Positions 11,640 to 23,500 of a stretch of 64,000 nucleotides of DNA are shown here, piece by piece. The translations under genes were made by a program, and so were the position numbers. Numbering within the stretch: position 1 is the stretch's first letter; each line of letters starts with the position of its first letter. The notes below the pieces were generated by a model. That model saw only the letters and a list, made by a program, of their open reading frames with translations, made no database searches and was not told where the DNA came from. Source of the DNA: Dicyema japonicum (lineage: Eukaryota > Dicyemida > Rhombozoa > Dicyemidae); assembly GCA_011109175.1 (NCBI GenBank), contig RDEW01000015.1, forward strand, positions 840,882 through 904,881. The letters run 5' to 3'.

Positions 11640-12340
11640 GGCAATCTTTTTGGATTATAAATAAAATAACCCCATAAGATGCAAGAAGAGTAGCCTTATT
11701 CTTTGAAACATTGGAAGTGACGAAATTTTTGGTATAGCGTCATATTTTTTTGCCTTTGGCATGAAAACTGATTAGACGTGAGTTTGACATTTGGGTGAAC
11801 AATTTTTTGCTAAATTTGACATATAAATCAAACCAACAACGCTTCAGAATCCGGCATGAGAACGTGATATAACTTTCCGCTTGGCTTGATTCATTTTTTC
11901 CTTAAACCCGAAAATAAACTCAGATTAAACAAAAAATTTAATGCGTATCAGTTATAAATTAGTCATATTTTTATAATTCGGCTTCTATGCACTGACATTC
12001 TTTCGCCTCCTTCCTTATCCTTTATTGTAAACATCACATTTTTGCATGATTCAATTTTTATCTTTTTATCTTTGTAGAGATTTGATCGTGAATTGGAAAT
12101 ATTCTTTATTTTGATTACCGTCATTATCTTGTCGCATAAAAACTTTATCTTTTATTTATATATCCTCTTCGTCAAATTTCCCTCTTTTTGTCTTTTTGAT
12201 GCTGATTTTTTAATATTTACAGATACCTAGATACGACACTATATACTTCATTTCTCGTGATAGCATGAATTTTGAATTATCAAACTAATCTTCAGACTCC
12301 TCAAATGTGATATTCTTCGAGTAGGTATTTAACCTATTGT
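11640..12340. other. No recognisable gene
   Basis: AT-rich stretch between the hAT element and a Jockey-like scrap. I see no open frame of useful length, repeat or RNA gene. Confidence 0.4.
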
Positions 12341-12344
12341 TGAC

Positions 12345-12628
12345 AGAAGTGAAACTTCCCTACGGGGGAAGTTCGAGTCGATTTGTTGCGTCTACCTTTA
12401 GGTCACCATATGAATTTACATTCGTATCTGTACAGTATAGGACAATCGTCATCTCCACTATGCCAATCATGCTTACTTGACGACCACAAGAAGGGTCACC
12501 TCTTGTCCTGTCCGGGTCAACCTCCTAGTTTTGTACAGAACAAAATATACCCGTCGAATCACTGGGAGCATCCGCTCATAACCGTAACGTTTTTGAAACC
12601 ACAGGTATCAATCGAAGACACTGAGTAA
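12345..12628 (+). pseudogene. Jockey/I-like retrotransposon C-terminal scrap
   Basis: The peptide from 12383 contains RLPLGHHMNLHSYL, CQSCLL and GHLLSCPG. This is the C-terminal C-C-H-C segment of Jockey/I-type polymerases, as at 9370-9782. 5' truncated. Confidence 0.7.
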
Positions 12629-12765
12629 ATAAATAAATTTAAACGGACAATATTAATCATCTTAAATGATTCTTAGAAATAAATAAAAATAAAATTATTT
12701 GTTTTTAAAAAAATTATTCATTTTTTCAAAATTTCTGGGTTAATTAGTATTCATAATTTATATTA

Positions 12766-14453
12766 ATGGTGAAAATGTATTTTAAATATAATTTCAGCCT
12801 AGTCTGCGGTAAAGTTGATGGTGAATTCGAACGTTTATTTGAAAGAGTAAACGAAATCAATGCCAGGTCTAAATTTGATGTATCAAAAAATTGATTATTA
12901 CAGCTTCTCATCTGTATAGGCGACTTTTTTAGTCCATGCAAACAATTAAATAATTTTGACCCCAGTATAGGTTCTACTATTTTCTAAATTTAGTGAATAT
13001 TGACACTTATATTTTTTGCCCTCGTAAACCACCGATTTTCCCCAATTCATCCAAAATCAAATATATTCACAAATCACAATTTTGTGATCTTCCTGATGGA
13101 CTGGTACTTGCATTCAAAGAAGATTCGACAGATCTTCCTATGAAAGATGTTGATATCCTCATAACACCAATTGGCCTAGTTGTGTGCTTAGATTTCTCGA
13201 GAATAGCGATGAAGTCATAGTATTCGTTCTAGCAAATGCAAGAATTATCATTTAGAGTATAACGTCAAATACGGTTGTCATGACGCGGCGAATGCTGTCC
13301 ACATGTTGAAACCCAGGTATCATTTCGCAATGAACCGAATTCCAGACTTCAGTTGTCGCGTATCGTATGAAAGGCCCCCTTTTAGGTTTAATGTCATTTA
13401 ATTTTTCAGAATTACTAATTCAATGGGAATTGAAATGATGTCTCGTTTTATATCAATTGTCAATGTGGGAATCATTAATTTTGATGTTTCCCCCCGTTGT
13501 AATGTCTAGTGGTTGTATGCGTACTCAATTAAACCGGTTAAATTCTCTAGTCCAGAAGAACTACTTCCCAATGTAGATTATACTGAGAATCCGTACATTG
13601 AACAGTTTCGGAATGACCAATGTGGAGACAAAAAACTCATAAAGAAGTCTCAGGACAAATTCCAATTAATATCTGGCATGCATGAAGAATTAACCCAAAG
13701 TACACTTGTATGTCATTTTAGAAACCGAGGACGAGTGTTCCTTTTGTCTTGGGTCTTCAAACGTTGAAAAACATCTCATCATAGAAGTATTAGATCGCGT
13801 ATTTTTTTCAATCAATTATTACTAGTGCTACCTGGCTTTAGCAAAGGGCGGCATTGATCCTCACACTTGGTAATATTACCAAAAGACCACATACATTCAT
13901 TCGTTTTTTAGATTCCGAAACGAAAGATGATTTCAATAGGTTCCTAGATTTATCATTGTAGAATTAAACATCAGATCAGCCAGTTTTATGCTCAACGTGA
14001 ATTAGTTCCTTTTATTTTTGAGTGTACTTTTCTCAGTTGTCATCTCCAAGTGCAGGTTTTGCCGATCTTATTTTAGGTCGTCGGAATTCCATTCGACGTA
14101 GCCGATTGTATTGTAGAGGCTTTGCATTCTTATGCTCATAGTCTTTGTTTGATTGCATCTGAGTTGTCTTCTAGGGATGATCTCTTCGAGGTTTAGCTGT
14201 TTTCTTAGAATATAGCTTGCTAGTTCTAATCAGCCTTATTTTTATGCAGAGATTGGCACAGTAGGAAGGTATTTTATTCCATTGAACAATGTTAACACCT
14301 TTCCTAGTAATTTCGGAAGGTACTTTTTGTAGTTTTTGTAGGAAGATCGTATGTGAAGTACTTAGATGCGGTAATCGTGCAAATTGGAGAGTCTGTATTC
14401 TCGACGAGGATGATGAAAAGGCTTATGTCGGACAGTTTAAAAAAGCGTTCTAA
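12766..14453 (+). CDS. CWF19L1: CWF19-like protein 1 (14 exons)
   Basis: Exons join across thirteen introns of 21-29 nt (12777-12797, 12880-12903, 12965-12993, 13179-13201, 13220-13242, 13386-13409, 13486-13509, 13708-13729, 13799-13825, 13958-13979, 14056-14076, 14191-14215, 14320-14341). The N-terminus MVKILVCGKVDGEFERLF is the CWF19L1 phosphodiesterase-like start. Later come VDILITP, MLKPRYHFA, LYAYSIKPVKF with DYTENPY, then the CwfJ C-terminal zinc/HIT-like region with CSFCLGSSNVEKHL, CYLALAKGG and VILPKDHIHSF, CHLQVQVV and YFYAEIG. The C-terminus is FGRKIVCEVL with a final KKAF. Family role: lariat/splicing-linked metabolism, nuclear. Two single-T losses (about 13866-13868 and 13903-13909) break the frame; with them counted the sum is 1383 nt (460 aa). 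Probably an intact gene with assembly errors. Confidence 0.9.
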
Positions 14454-14655
14454 CCTTTTTAGTTTGGTTGAAATAATTTAATCTCTCTTTATCGACTCTA
14501 AAATAAATTAAAAGTGTTCAAGAATAATTCATGCCATCGCATCCGGCCGTGCTATAATTTCCGTGCAAAATATTAAGTTTTAAAATCTCACAACCATTGT
14601 TTAGTCACTGAGTAAAAATCGATTTTTTAATTTTGGATAATATTCGATTTAAATC

Positions 14656-14720
14656 AGTGATTCCCAACCTGGGTTCTGGGGAACCGTGGTAAGGTTTTCG
14701 ATGAATCGAGGTCGGACTAT
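14656..14720 (+). repeat. hAT-like terminal inverted repeat, partner not found
   Basis: CAGTGATTCCCAACCTGGGT at 14656 is a typical hAT end. I did not find a convincing partner repeat or transposase downstream, so only one end is supported. Confidence 0.45.
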
Positions 14721-15169
14721 AACTGTTACCGGTTGAATCCGATCCGTTAAAAATGAAAAATAAAAAATTGGAGATTTTTAATTAAACTTTTTGGTACTCA
14801 ATTTAACGGCACGATACAATTTTGGAAGATTGTTTGTACTCTACCCATCGTGTACAACTATGTTCACAACTCCTAGGGAAACCTTCCAGCCTTGTCCATT
14901 GTCAATACTTTATTCCTTTCTCCTCTGGAGTCCCAAAAGAGATCCACTATGCCTGGTTCCTCTGAAAGTGTTGTACTTTACTCCTCTGAGAGTGTGGTAC
15001 TTGGATTTGACCATAGGCGATCATCCTGATAATGTGTTGGATTGTTTGAAAAGTAGAGATTCTGGACGCATAAACCTCTCTATTTCTGCTGAGAAACGCC
15101 TTGTTAGAAAAAAGTTAAGCTACGTTCTTTAGGTGGCACCTAGTTACCTGAAAATGCTATAGCTAAAAA

Positions 15170-15340
15170 AGATCGATTCTCTCTTCCGGACCACTACTGA
15201 ACGTCTTACGAAATTTAATTTTGACGACCAAGGGTGGGACCAAGCAACCTTACCCGTTTGCATTAGTAGGACTGAAAATCCTCTCATCTTACGGATGAAC
15301 TATCTTTTAAAACAATTTTTGGTGAAAAGCGACAAAAAAA
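15170..15340 (+). pseudogene. RLE-type retrotransposon fragment (post-RT region)
   Basis: The peptide TERLTKFNFDDQGWDQATLP resembles the segment NVRFDELSWKQCKLPS at about 22630-22680, which lies between RT and endonuclease of the long RLE element. Short isolated fragment. Confidence 0.5.
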
Positions 15341-15849
15341 TTTTACCAGCGACAAAAAATTTTACGAAGACTATAACAAGTTTTTGACCAAGTTTAATAT
15401 GTGAGATATTTTTAATTGTGATGAAACTTGAAATTTCATTAAAAATAATTCAAAAAAACCATTTGTTACTAAAGATGAAAATTGTTTTAGTAAAAATCTG
15501 TAAAAAAATATCAGCTCTTTTTTACCTCAAGATCACCGGATTCGAAAAGTTAAAAGTTAACTACTAACTAAGTGGTCCCGTTTTCCGGGTTCTGGCTCTC
15601 GTTCGGGGTCCTTGAAGATCCAACAGAATAAGTAAAAACGGGGACGGTCTCATTCTCCATAGATTCCCCGTATTTTCTAGATAGTCAGATATAGAGAGTG
15701 AAACCGGACAGCCGGTTTTCATTGCCCACTGTAGAAATGACTTCACTCTCCACCTTAGATGCTGCGTAAAGAAAAGATATCAGCCCTTCTATAGTATTAA
15801 AGGTTTAAAGTTAAAGGAAAATAAATTTGGATATTTTTATAAAATTAAT

Positions 15850-16130
15850 TGAACGTTTTTATCGATGGATGCAATTATAAGGTCATCGGCGTATGATAGA
15901 AGGAGCTCTGAGTCATTGGAATGTCCATGAGATTAAAAAGTGAGGGTAAAAGAACAGATCTCTGAGGAACACCGCTGGGGGTATAGTGAGATTGGGACAT
16001 ATGGAAATGAAAACATGTTTGAACTAGTTTTCTGGAAAGGAAATTTGTGAACCAAGACCGCCGAACTTAGGGATATTTTATGAACTAAGAGGAGGAAGAA
16101 TTCTTGTTGTTTTGAGAACGGTGATAATTT
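15850..16130 (-). pseudogene. Reverse transcriptase fragment (Jockey/I-like)
   Basis: On the minus strand a peptide block of the type YTPSGVPQRSVLLPSLFNL is visible near 15985-15935. This is the conserved RT block G-V-P-Q-G-S-x-L-x-P-x-L-F. The catalytic YADD-type motif follows only in degraded form (about 15890). Frame-broken. Confidence 0.6.
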
Positions 16131-16862
16131 TAGATTTCTTCCTTAACAGTTATAAAACATTCGTTGATTGAGAACTCATAAATGGTTTTGAGAGTATGGA
16201 GTACGTTATGTCCGAGGTGTTTCAAGTGGAGGATACATGAGCAATCACGACCTTTGGCAGTAGAGTTGCGCTTATTTTGAATCAGTAGAGTTGCGTGAAC
16301 TCGGATGTGACCCCTCGAACCTCGTGGTGGTTGGACTCTCTTAGTTCGAATATTTTTGGACATTGGAATGTGACTGATCTTGAAATGATAGGTCATTAAG
16401 TCGTTTTCCTGAAGACCAAAGTCTTTAGTTCGGTTGATATCATAAAGTGCCGCATTATTAGAGGAGTCAAAATCAATTTGACTGACCTGAATATTTTAAA
16501 TAAATCTTAAAAATTTTTGAGGTTTGATTTTTGTTAAAGATGGGATATAAATTCGCTCCACTTTTCATTCTTAACTTTAGATATCAACAAGCTTATTCAG
16601 TTTTCATGTGGGTCACTATCTTCTGGAGAAAACTGCCTACATTTGTAGCGAACAGACCCAACTTATTTCCTTTACCAAGCAAATGCCAAATAGTTTGCTT
16701 GGTAGTGGCTAAGGGAGGAGTTATTCGATAAAAATACTTTAGTTATTTAATATACAAAATAAATCTTTTCAATTAAAATAAAATAATTAAATATTAACAT
16801 TAAATCATTAAAACAGTTGCTGGTTTGATATTTGCTTTATTTTTTGGATTATTTAGATTACA

Positions 16863-17524
16863 ATGGAACAAAACTATTATAAAATATTAGGATTAGAAGT
16901 TGGAGCATCAAAATTTGAAATCAAGAGAGCGTAATTTTTGCAATAATTTTAATAGATACCACTTGAAAGCAATTAAATCTCATCCCGACAAAAATCGTCA
17001 CAGCAAAGAAGCCGAAGAGGAATTTAAGGCTATTTCTATAGCATACCAAGTTTTATCAAATGGTTTATATTTTCTTTTAACAAATAGATGAACTATGTGA
17101 CAAATATCATCGCTTTGGGGACATTGATTTGAAAATGAAAGCCGAATTATCAACCCATTTCGGCTTTTCGAAATGTTTTTCAAACATCCGTCTGATGAAG
17201 CCACTTCGACTAAAGCGTATATATTTTTCTAATTTGTTACATAGTCGTAGAATAAGCCACATACGTCCTAGAGCTAATTTTGGATTTGGATTTCCTCCTT
17301 CAAAGGACTACCATGATTATTCATCAAATGTAACACAAACGATAATTAATGGTAAAGTTGTTGAAACTCTTAGGTTTTATTATTTTTGAATGTATTTTAG
17401 AGTCATTGAAGACGAGAGGGAAACAATCACTACAACCGAAGATGGAATTGTCACCTCGTACATTATTGATGGCGTTGAACGGATCGGCCATAGTCTTAAC
17501 TCAATTAAACATTTCTTTGAGTAA
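16863..17524 (+). CDS. DNAJB6: DnaJ/Hsp40 co-chaperone, DNAJB6-like (5 exons)
   Basis: Exons 16863-16930, 16956-17062, 17088-17216, 17245-17373 and 17401-17524, introns 25, 25, 28 and 27 nt. The J domain starts MEQNYYKILGLEVGAS and has the Hsp70-activating HPD motif (IKSHPDKNRHS), then EEEFKAISIAYQVLS and KYHRFGD. Next are NPFRLFEMFFKHPS and FGFGFPPS. The end carries TQTIINGKVVETLRVIEDE, GIVTSYIIDG, which matches the C-terminal beta segment of DNAJB6/DNAJB2-type proteins. One T is missing near 17123-17126 (frame lost between FGDID and ENESR). With it the CDS is 558 nt (185 aa). Cytosolic Hsp70 co-factor by family. Confidence 0.88.
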
Positions 17525-18110
17525 TTGTTGTTATTTTAATTTTAACTGTGACTGTGAAATTAGGAAATTACATAACATTAGCATTGTTAGTTACTTTAAT
17601 GCCACATAGGGTTCAATATGTTAAAAAAATTAGGTTAAGAGTGAGGTTTTTTGACTTCTATTTTCTAACTAAACGTGTTGTCGACCCAGGTTCTTTTTCA
17701 TAAACGTCATGTCTGTTTGGATGTCCCGATTGCAATGATGATGTTTTCGGTCTCATTAATAAGATATTATCTGTTTTCCGGTGTAGGGAGGTCATTAAGT
17801 TTAAAAGAAAGGGTACAATAACTACTAGCTATTATGCGCTAGACGTTACATATCGATTTTTATTAAAAATACAAGTTTTAAGACAAATTTTTGACTTATT
17901 TTTGGTTTTCACAATCCAGGAAGCAGTACATTTTTTAGAGATAAGGATAAACTTTTATCTCAGCACCAAAATTAATTTTTCCAGAAGATCGATTTATTTA
18001 TGCAAAGATCTAGCCTGCATAAATTAGCATTTTTGAATTTGAGTGTTCAACCTTCGGAATATCACACATAACACAATTAAATAAAAGGGAAATTAAGACA
18101 GACCCCCTGT
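17525..18110. other. No recognisable gene
   Basis: AT-rich intergenic DNA between the DnaJ gene and retroelement debris. No convincing frame or repeat boundary. Confidence 0.4.
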
Positions 18111-18119
18111 CCTTCATCC

Positions 18120-18340
18120 ACACAAGTGACCTTACTTTCAACACTTAAATTCAATAGAGTCTATAACAACTCAGTATGCCACACACTATCAAAAACCTTT
18201 GATATTTCTAGACATACGGCCATAAGATATTCTTTTTTTAGCAACACATATAAAATTCTATAATACTGAAAAACAATCTACAGTCTTTCTATTAGGGCGG
18301 AAACTCCACTGATCATGGAGAAATTTTTTTTTATCTTCAA
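18120..18340 (-). pseudogene. Reverse transcriptase fragment
   Basis: On the minus strand, traces of HDQWSFRPNRKTVDCF followed by a degraded F-D-x-x-K-x-F-D-x-V block match RT blocks around the H-Q-x-G-F-R-x-x-R-S motif of Jockey/I-like polymerases. Many stops. Confidence 0.5.
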
Positions 18341-18409
18341 TATACTTTGGGGCCTATACGATTATGTATGCCGGAATTCTTTCGAAGATTAGCCAGCATC
18401 GCTGTGCCT

Positions 18410-19095
18410 GTTTGTTCTCAGGGGCGAATTCAGAGAGCTGTGCTTGACTCAACGCCATTCCCAATGGAGTTTTGGGTATTTTTCTGGATGATGAATGCGT
18501 TTTTATTTGGATCTCATTAAGACTGGGATTAAGAGTCTGTGTTCCAAATCAGTGCCGATGCGGAGACCAGATCTACTGTTTTGGCTTACATCCTCTCTCC
18601 TACAGGAAGAGTGTAGGCAGATTTCCCAGGCAAATGGCCTTGAACGACGTCGTTAGACGAGCTTTGGGCGCCGCCGGACACTCCTCCATGCTCGAAACAG
18701 TCGGCCTTCGCAGGCGGGACGGGAAAAGTCCAAATGGGATGACAATCTTCTTTTTTGAAGCCGGGAAACCTCTTGTTTGGGATGTCACCTGCACCGACAC
18801 ATTTGCCCTTTGCAACCTTCTCCAGAGTGTCCCTGGAGCCTGTTCTGCAGCTGAGAGGGCCGAGAGGTTGAAACTGCCAAAGTACCTACCCAATGATTTT
18901 TTTGTTCTTTCCGATCGCCGTTGAGACGTCTGGTTCCCTTGCGCTTGCGACGCTGAAATTCTTGAGTCGTCTAGGGAATCGGATTTCTAAATGATTAGGA
19001 CACCCTTTTTAGCGCTGTTGGTTATTTGAGCGAATCTCGCTCGCCATCCTGAGAGGGAATAGCCACGCAGTCAAGGCTGCCGCTATATGATTATT
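18410..19095 (+). pseudogene. RLE-type non-LTR retrotransposon, 3' fragment
   Basis: The frame 18472-18924 covers the C-terminal domain. The cysteine/histidine block (CRCGDQIYC, then LHPLS) is followed by the endonuclease region (RRDGKSPNGM, LVWDVTCTDTFAL) and AAERAERLKLPKY. RLE-type elements carry C-C-H-C then R-P-D and a D/E; here the proline-aspartate is replaced by P-N. The non-coding end with CTGAGAGGGAATAGCCACGC lies at 19049-19068. Confidence 0.8.
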
Positions 19096-19189
19096 CGCTC
19101 TCTTTTTTCCTTAATAAGATTTTCGAAATAATACATATCAGGCTTATTGGCATATAGCTTTCTGGATTTAAAATCCCTTCTTCACGATC

Positions 19190-19320
19190 GTGGAGGAGTT
19201 GTGTGGGATGAAACTCGTGGAGTAGTACTTCATAAATAGATCACTTGATAATTAGTTTGGTTTTACCGTGGTTTTGGGTTAAATAAACATAAAATAAATA
19301 AAATTGACTAATTGACTAAC
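19190..19320 (+). repeat. Jockey-like retrotransposon 3' tail
   Basis: GATCACTTGATAATTAGTTT, GGTTTTACCGTGGTTTTGGG and an A/T-rich tail (AAATAAACATAAAATAAATA) repeat the tail found at 51483-51540, 58130-58190 and 63510-63570. No coding part is recognisable upstream. Confidence 0.6.
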
Positions 19321-19329
19321 CAACCCAAA

Positions 19330-19575
19330 TGAGAAACAAGATTAATTTATTTATTATCCCCGGATACACCGAGAAAGAAGTTAAAGTAAACAACTAATTA
19401 AGTGTATCCCGTTTCTACTTCAACAGACACAGAGTCCATCCGGGATTAACATAAAAAGTAAAAGACGCCCATACTTGCAGTTGCGGAAACCAGTCCAGTG
19501 GAGTGGGAGAAAGCAAATGATCCTTTTTATGTGCCAGCCAGGCACTGGGCACCACCTAGACAGATAGACCTAGAC
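19330..19575 (-). repeat. Dispersed repeat with 3' hairpin and TAA tail (copy 1)
   Basis: This is the reverse complement of 47365-47590. Shared blocks include CACCTAGACAG, CCAGTGGAGTGGG, and the tail TAATTAGTTGTTTACTTTAA with CTTCTTTCTCGGTGTATCC. GGATACAC and GTGTATCC (19364-19371 and 19403-19410) can pair into a hairpin. A TTATTTATT tail follows in element orientation. Short, non-coding and SINE-like; no pol III boxes are clear. Confidence 0.65.
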
Positions 19576-19576
19576 T

Positions 19577-19885
19577 CTAGGTCGTCCCCCATTTTGATCT
19601 TTTTTTCACCTGGTTTAGATCTTTGTTTAAGACAATCGGCAATGTCATTTTTGGTCGTCCGCTGAATGGTTTTTCGCAACTGTCAAAGTAATCTTCCATC
19701 GCTTTGTTAGCGGATGCGTCTGGGTTCATTCTTAGAACATGTCCAAACAGCCTCCACCGGTATAGCCTCCATCTGTTGATATTATATCTAATAAACATTT
19801 CATCTGCCAAAAAAGGTCCAGTTCGCAGCTCAAGCGATTGAGGTAAGTGATCACTCCCTATATCATTTTCGACATGGGTTTTCAT
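19577..19885 (-). pseudogene. RTE-like retrotransposon C-terminus
   Basis: The minus-strand frame contains WRLFGHVLRMNPDASANKAM and SGRPKMTLPIVLNKDL. This is the same family end as 1630-1872 and 2381-2626. 5' truncated. Confidence 0.7.
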
Positions 19886-19979
19886 TATTCACGAAAAAAT
19901 CTTTTATAATCTTTGAATAATTCTTTAATCTTTTAGAATAAATTCCTCCAATTGGATCCAACCAATAGAAGTGTACAAA

Positions 19980-20300
19980 TCAATACTTTTTGTAGAAAAT
20001 AGAAATGCCTGTATCAGCTATGGCACCGCAACGCCATGTAATATCATTATATCCCGGGATATTAATAATTCCAGGTTTTTTCATCTTCGTTTTATTAATA
20101 ATTAATACATCAGCGCTGGTAAGGGCTACCAACTCCGCAGCCCGCTTCCTAAGAGAACGGGCATTAACCAGGGTTATCCTGGTTATTTCTGATTTATTTG
20201 GTGGCTGTCCTCTCTTCTTAAGAGCGCCACCAGGCCGAGTAAAAACTTTGCATCCTTCTTCGTTCTTATCGTATTTTTAATATTTTGAGATAATTGGCCA
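19980..20300 (-). pseudogene. APE endonuclease fragment of a non-LTR element
   Basis: On the minus strand the frame gives ITRITLVNARSLRKRAAELV, ADVLIINKTKMKK, then IPGYNDITWR. This is the start of an AP-endonuclease domain (N-x-R-S-L, then the E-T-K position occupied by N-K-T-K, then I-x-G-Y). The plus-strand frame 20005-20280 is only its shadow. Confidence 0.65.
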
Positions 20301-20506
20301 ACAATATAATGTAAACGTCCCTCTTCCCGAACGTTTTTTTTAATGTTGGCTCTTCCCCGTCATTAGGAACTTCTGGATTAGTGATGTACTAACAAACTGT
20401 GTGTGAGATCCACTTTCAACGGAAGATAATGGGTCAATCGGTTTGCCACTTCTAAATTTTATTTAAATTAATTTATATCAATTCTTAATAAAATTTACAA
20501 AGTACA

Positions 20507-23500
20507 GTAAACTCTCCCAAATTTGATATTTTTCAGTATTTTTGCGGCAATTTTGGAATTGGTAAATTTTAGAATTTAATCAATGATTTAAAAGTAGTTT
20601 TTGGGAAACTTCTCATCGATGAAAATAACTAAATTTGATTTTACTACGAAAACAAAATTTATTTAAAAAATGATAAAAAATGAACGAAATTCTCAGATGA
20701 AATATAAAAAAACGAAAAGAAGACGAAATACGAGGAACAAGCCAGTACGGACAAATCAGGTATGTCTCTTATGTGGACAATCAAATATCAGGAAATTTGG
20801 AGTTAACCGTACGCCAGGTGAATCATTCGTTTATTTGGGCTGCATAAAAATTAGTAATGCTTCGCCGAGCCGTTGTCGAGTTGGCTGTGCCCCTCTTGTA
20901 TTGGAATGGAGACCCCCAGGCGGGAAAAAATAGCTCAGCCAAACTTTACACTGCCACATACTGACCACACTCTTGAAAATCTTGAAAAAACCTCCGGAAA
21001 GCCATTAAGATTCCAGTAAAATTCCCTAAAAGTACGAATTGCCGCAGCAACATGTCTTTCAGATGCCATCGATCACGCACTATCCTTTGACAGTTGGGAA
21101 TCTGGCTAAAACTTATATGCTTTGCACCTGTCGCATTTAATATCTACAACGGAATCTGAACAATAAGAAAACAAAACTCCGACTCAACTTATCCGGGAAA
21201 CTGAAACGAAACATAATGAATTTTAACTGTCATCATAATACTTGAACACACTTTAATGTCAATGAGGTCGAAACCAGAAGAGCATACACCAAGGATGCTC
21301 CTAACAAACTAAAGGAGAGAGTAAACCGGAAACTTCTGGAGGGCGACGTGCGGGCAGCCTTACGGGTTATCACGTACGATGACACAGTATTGTCTTGTAC
21401 CCCGAGGTCCTAAATACCTTAATACTGAAGCACCCAGATGCACTGACTGACTATGAAAAGTTTTTGAATCCTGAAGGAACCCGGAAATTATCATTACGAA
21501 TCCAAAGTGCGCCACGGAATAACTTCCTTCGCCGCTAGCAGCGCAGAGGCTTGGAGGGTTACTCATGGCCTCCATTAAGGACCTTACGTCCACTTACACC
21601 TCGGAAGCTAAACGCTGTCTTGTCAAATCAATTACGGACCTAGTCATAAAATTGTCAACGGCGACATCCAAAATATGCCAGAGAATTGCTCTTTTCCGCA
21701 AGGCTACTTGCTTTCAAAAAACCCAATGGAGGAATCCGTCCCATTGAGGTCGGGAACTATTTTAGAAGACTTGCAGCAAAGGTAACATTGACCCTGGTGA
21801 GCCGACAATTTGGAGAGGAGTTCTTTCCTAAACAAATGGGTGTTAGTATCCAGAACGGATGTGAGGTTGCGGTTCATGCAGCAAGGCGTTTCTTCACACA
21901 GAAAAATATTTAAAATGAATGCATTGGAATCAAGTTGGACATAACGAATGCCTTCAATTCTCTCAGAAGAGACGAAATTATGAAAACGTGTTGGAAGAGG
22001 GCTCCAAAGCTTTTCCCTCTTGTCAATCTATCCTATGGGGAAGATACGTCTTTGGTTTTTGAAAATGAAATTATTAAATCAAAAACGGGTGTCAACAAGG
22101 AGATCCGCTCGGACCTCTTTATTTGCCTTGACCATTGATGAGGTTGAGATCAATTGATGCTCAGCTAATTCTCTGGTACCTCGATGATGCCATAATTGGA
22201 GGATCGTTCAAAGAAACATACAATTCATTACGTACAGCGTTACTCGCTTTAAAACATTTGGGCTTGGACATCAATGTTAACAAATCAGAGCTAATAAATG
22301 TCTCATATTCATACACCGACTTCCTCTCTATCAAGGAGTCTTTTAACGAACTGCTTCCTGGGATCCCGACTGTGCCAGTTGATAAAATATATTTCCTCGG
22401 ATGCTCACTCAGGGAAGAAGAACTCAAAAACCATCTACTTTTCAAAAATGAAGAATTAACACGCCTTGCGAAAAATTATCACGTCTCGACTCTCACACAT
22501 CTTCATCCTGATGAGAAACAACACCGGACTACCTAAGCTTTTATATCCATTCCGATATTCACCCTGCTACGAACAATACGACAGTCTACTTTCGATAGAC
22601 AAATTTCTCTAACAAACTGTTGAGTCACTAATTAACGTCCGCTTCGACGAACTTAGTTGGAAGCAATGTAAGCTTCCCTCTGGATTTGGGGTGTCGGAAG
22701 ATCCGCACTGGAGGTTGCGTACCCGGAATATTATCGTCTCTCTGAAGCTACAGCCATTTGAAACGGCAAGTCCTTCATAACACTATTAAACTTCGCTGGA
22801 ATGAGTCATTTGTCGGAAATGGTACAGGTCCGGACTCAAAATCCCCGAAGACACAACGAAGCAAAGTAATTGGGATAACATTGTCTGCTTCAAAATTTTG
22901 GAAGACCTTAAAAAAAGCAAATCAACATCGTGTGGCTTGTTTGGTGTTAGCTTCAAATGGAGCACGGCTTGGTGCAATACCTTGCCCAAACATCGGGACC
23001 TTTTTGGACGACGATTCTTTGAGGATTGGAATCGGACAAAGGACTGGACTAGACGTTTGCCAGGAACACCGATGCCGATGTGGGAAAACAGTTGACGAAG
23101 GGATTGCACCCGCTGTCCTGCAGAAAAAGCGCCGGAAGAGGACCACGTCATGCTGCTCTGAACGATGTGATCGTCAGAGCTCTGAAGGCTACAGGCTTCC
23201 CACCACATTTCGAACCAGTGGTTCTTGATCGAAGAGATGGAAAGACCTGACGGTATGACTTTTTCTCCTTCACGTCTGGGACGCAACTTGTGTAGACACG
23301 TTCCAAGCACGAATATTTTCAAATCGGTTCAGGCACCTGGAGCAGCTGCTTCGACCGCGGAGAACCTAAAAATCAAGAAATATTCTTGCCTCGGGGACCG
23401 CTACCGATTTACTCCTGTTGCGACAGAATCATCGGAAGCCGTTGGTCCAATGACGGCTGAGTTTTTGCGAGAACTCGGAGGAATGCTTGCCAGAAAGAAA

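Noticed and set aside
16531-16731. 66-codon plus-strand frame upstream of the DnaJ gene
   Set aside because: No recognisable domain and no convincing splice partners; treated as chance.
20005-20280. Plus-strand open frame (91 codons)
   Set aside because: It is the shadow of the minus-strand APE endonuclease fragment, whose conserved residues make sense only on the minus strand.
22161-22445. Minus-strand open frame inside the RLE retrotransposon
   Set aside because: Antisense to the RT segment carrying the WYLDD motif; no domain of its own.
22786-23322. 178-codon minus-strand frame
   Set aside because: Antisense to the RLE endonuclease/C-terminal region; its length is by chance.
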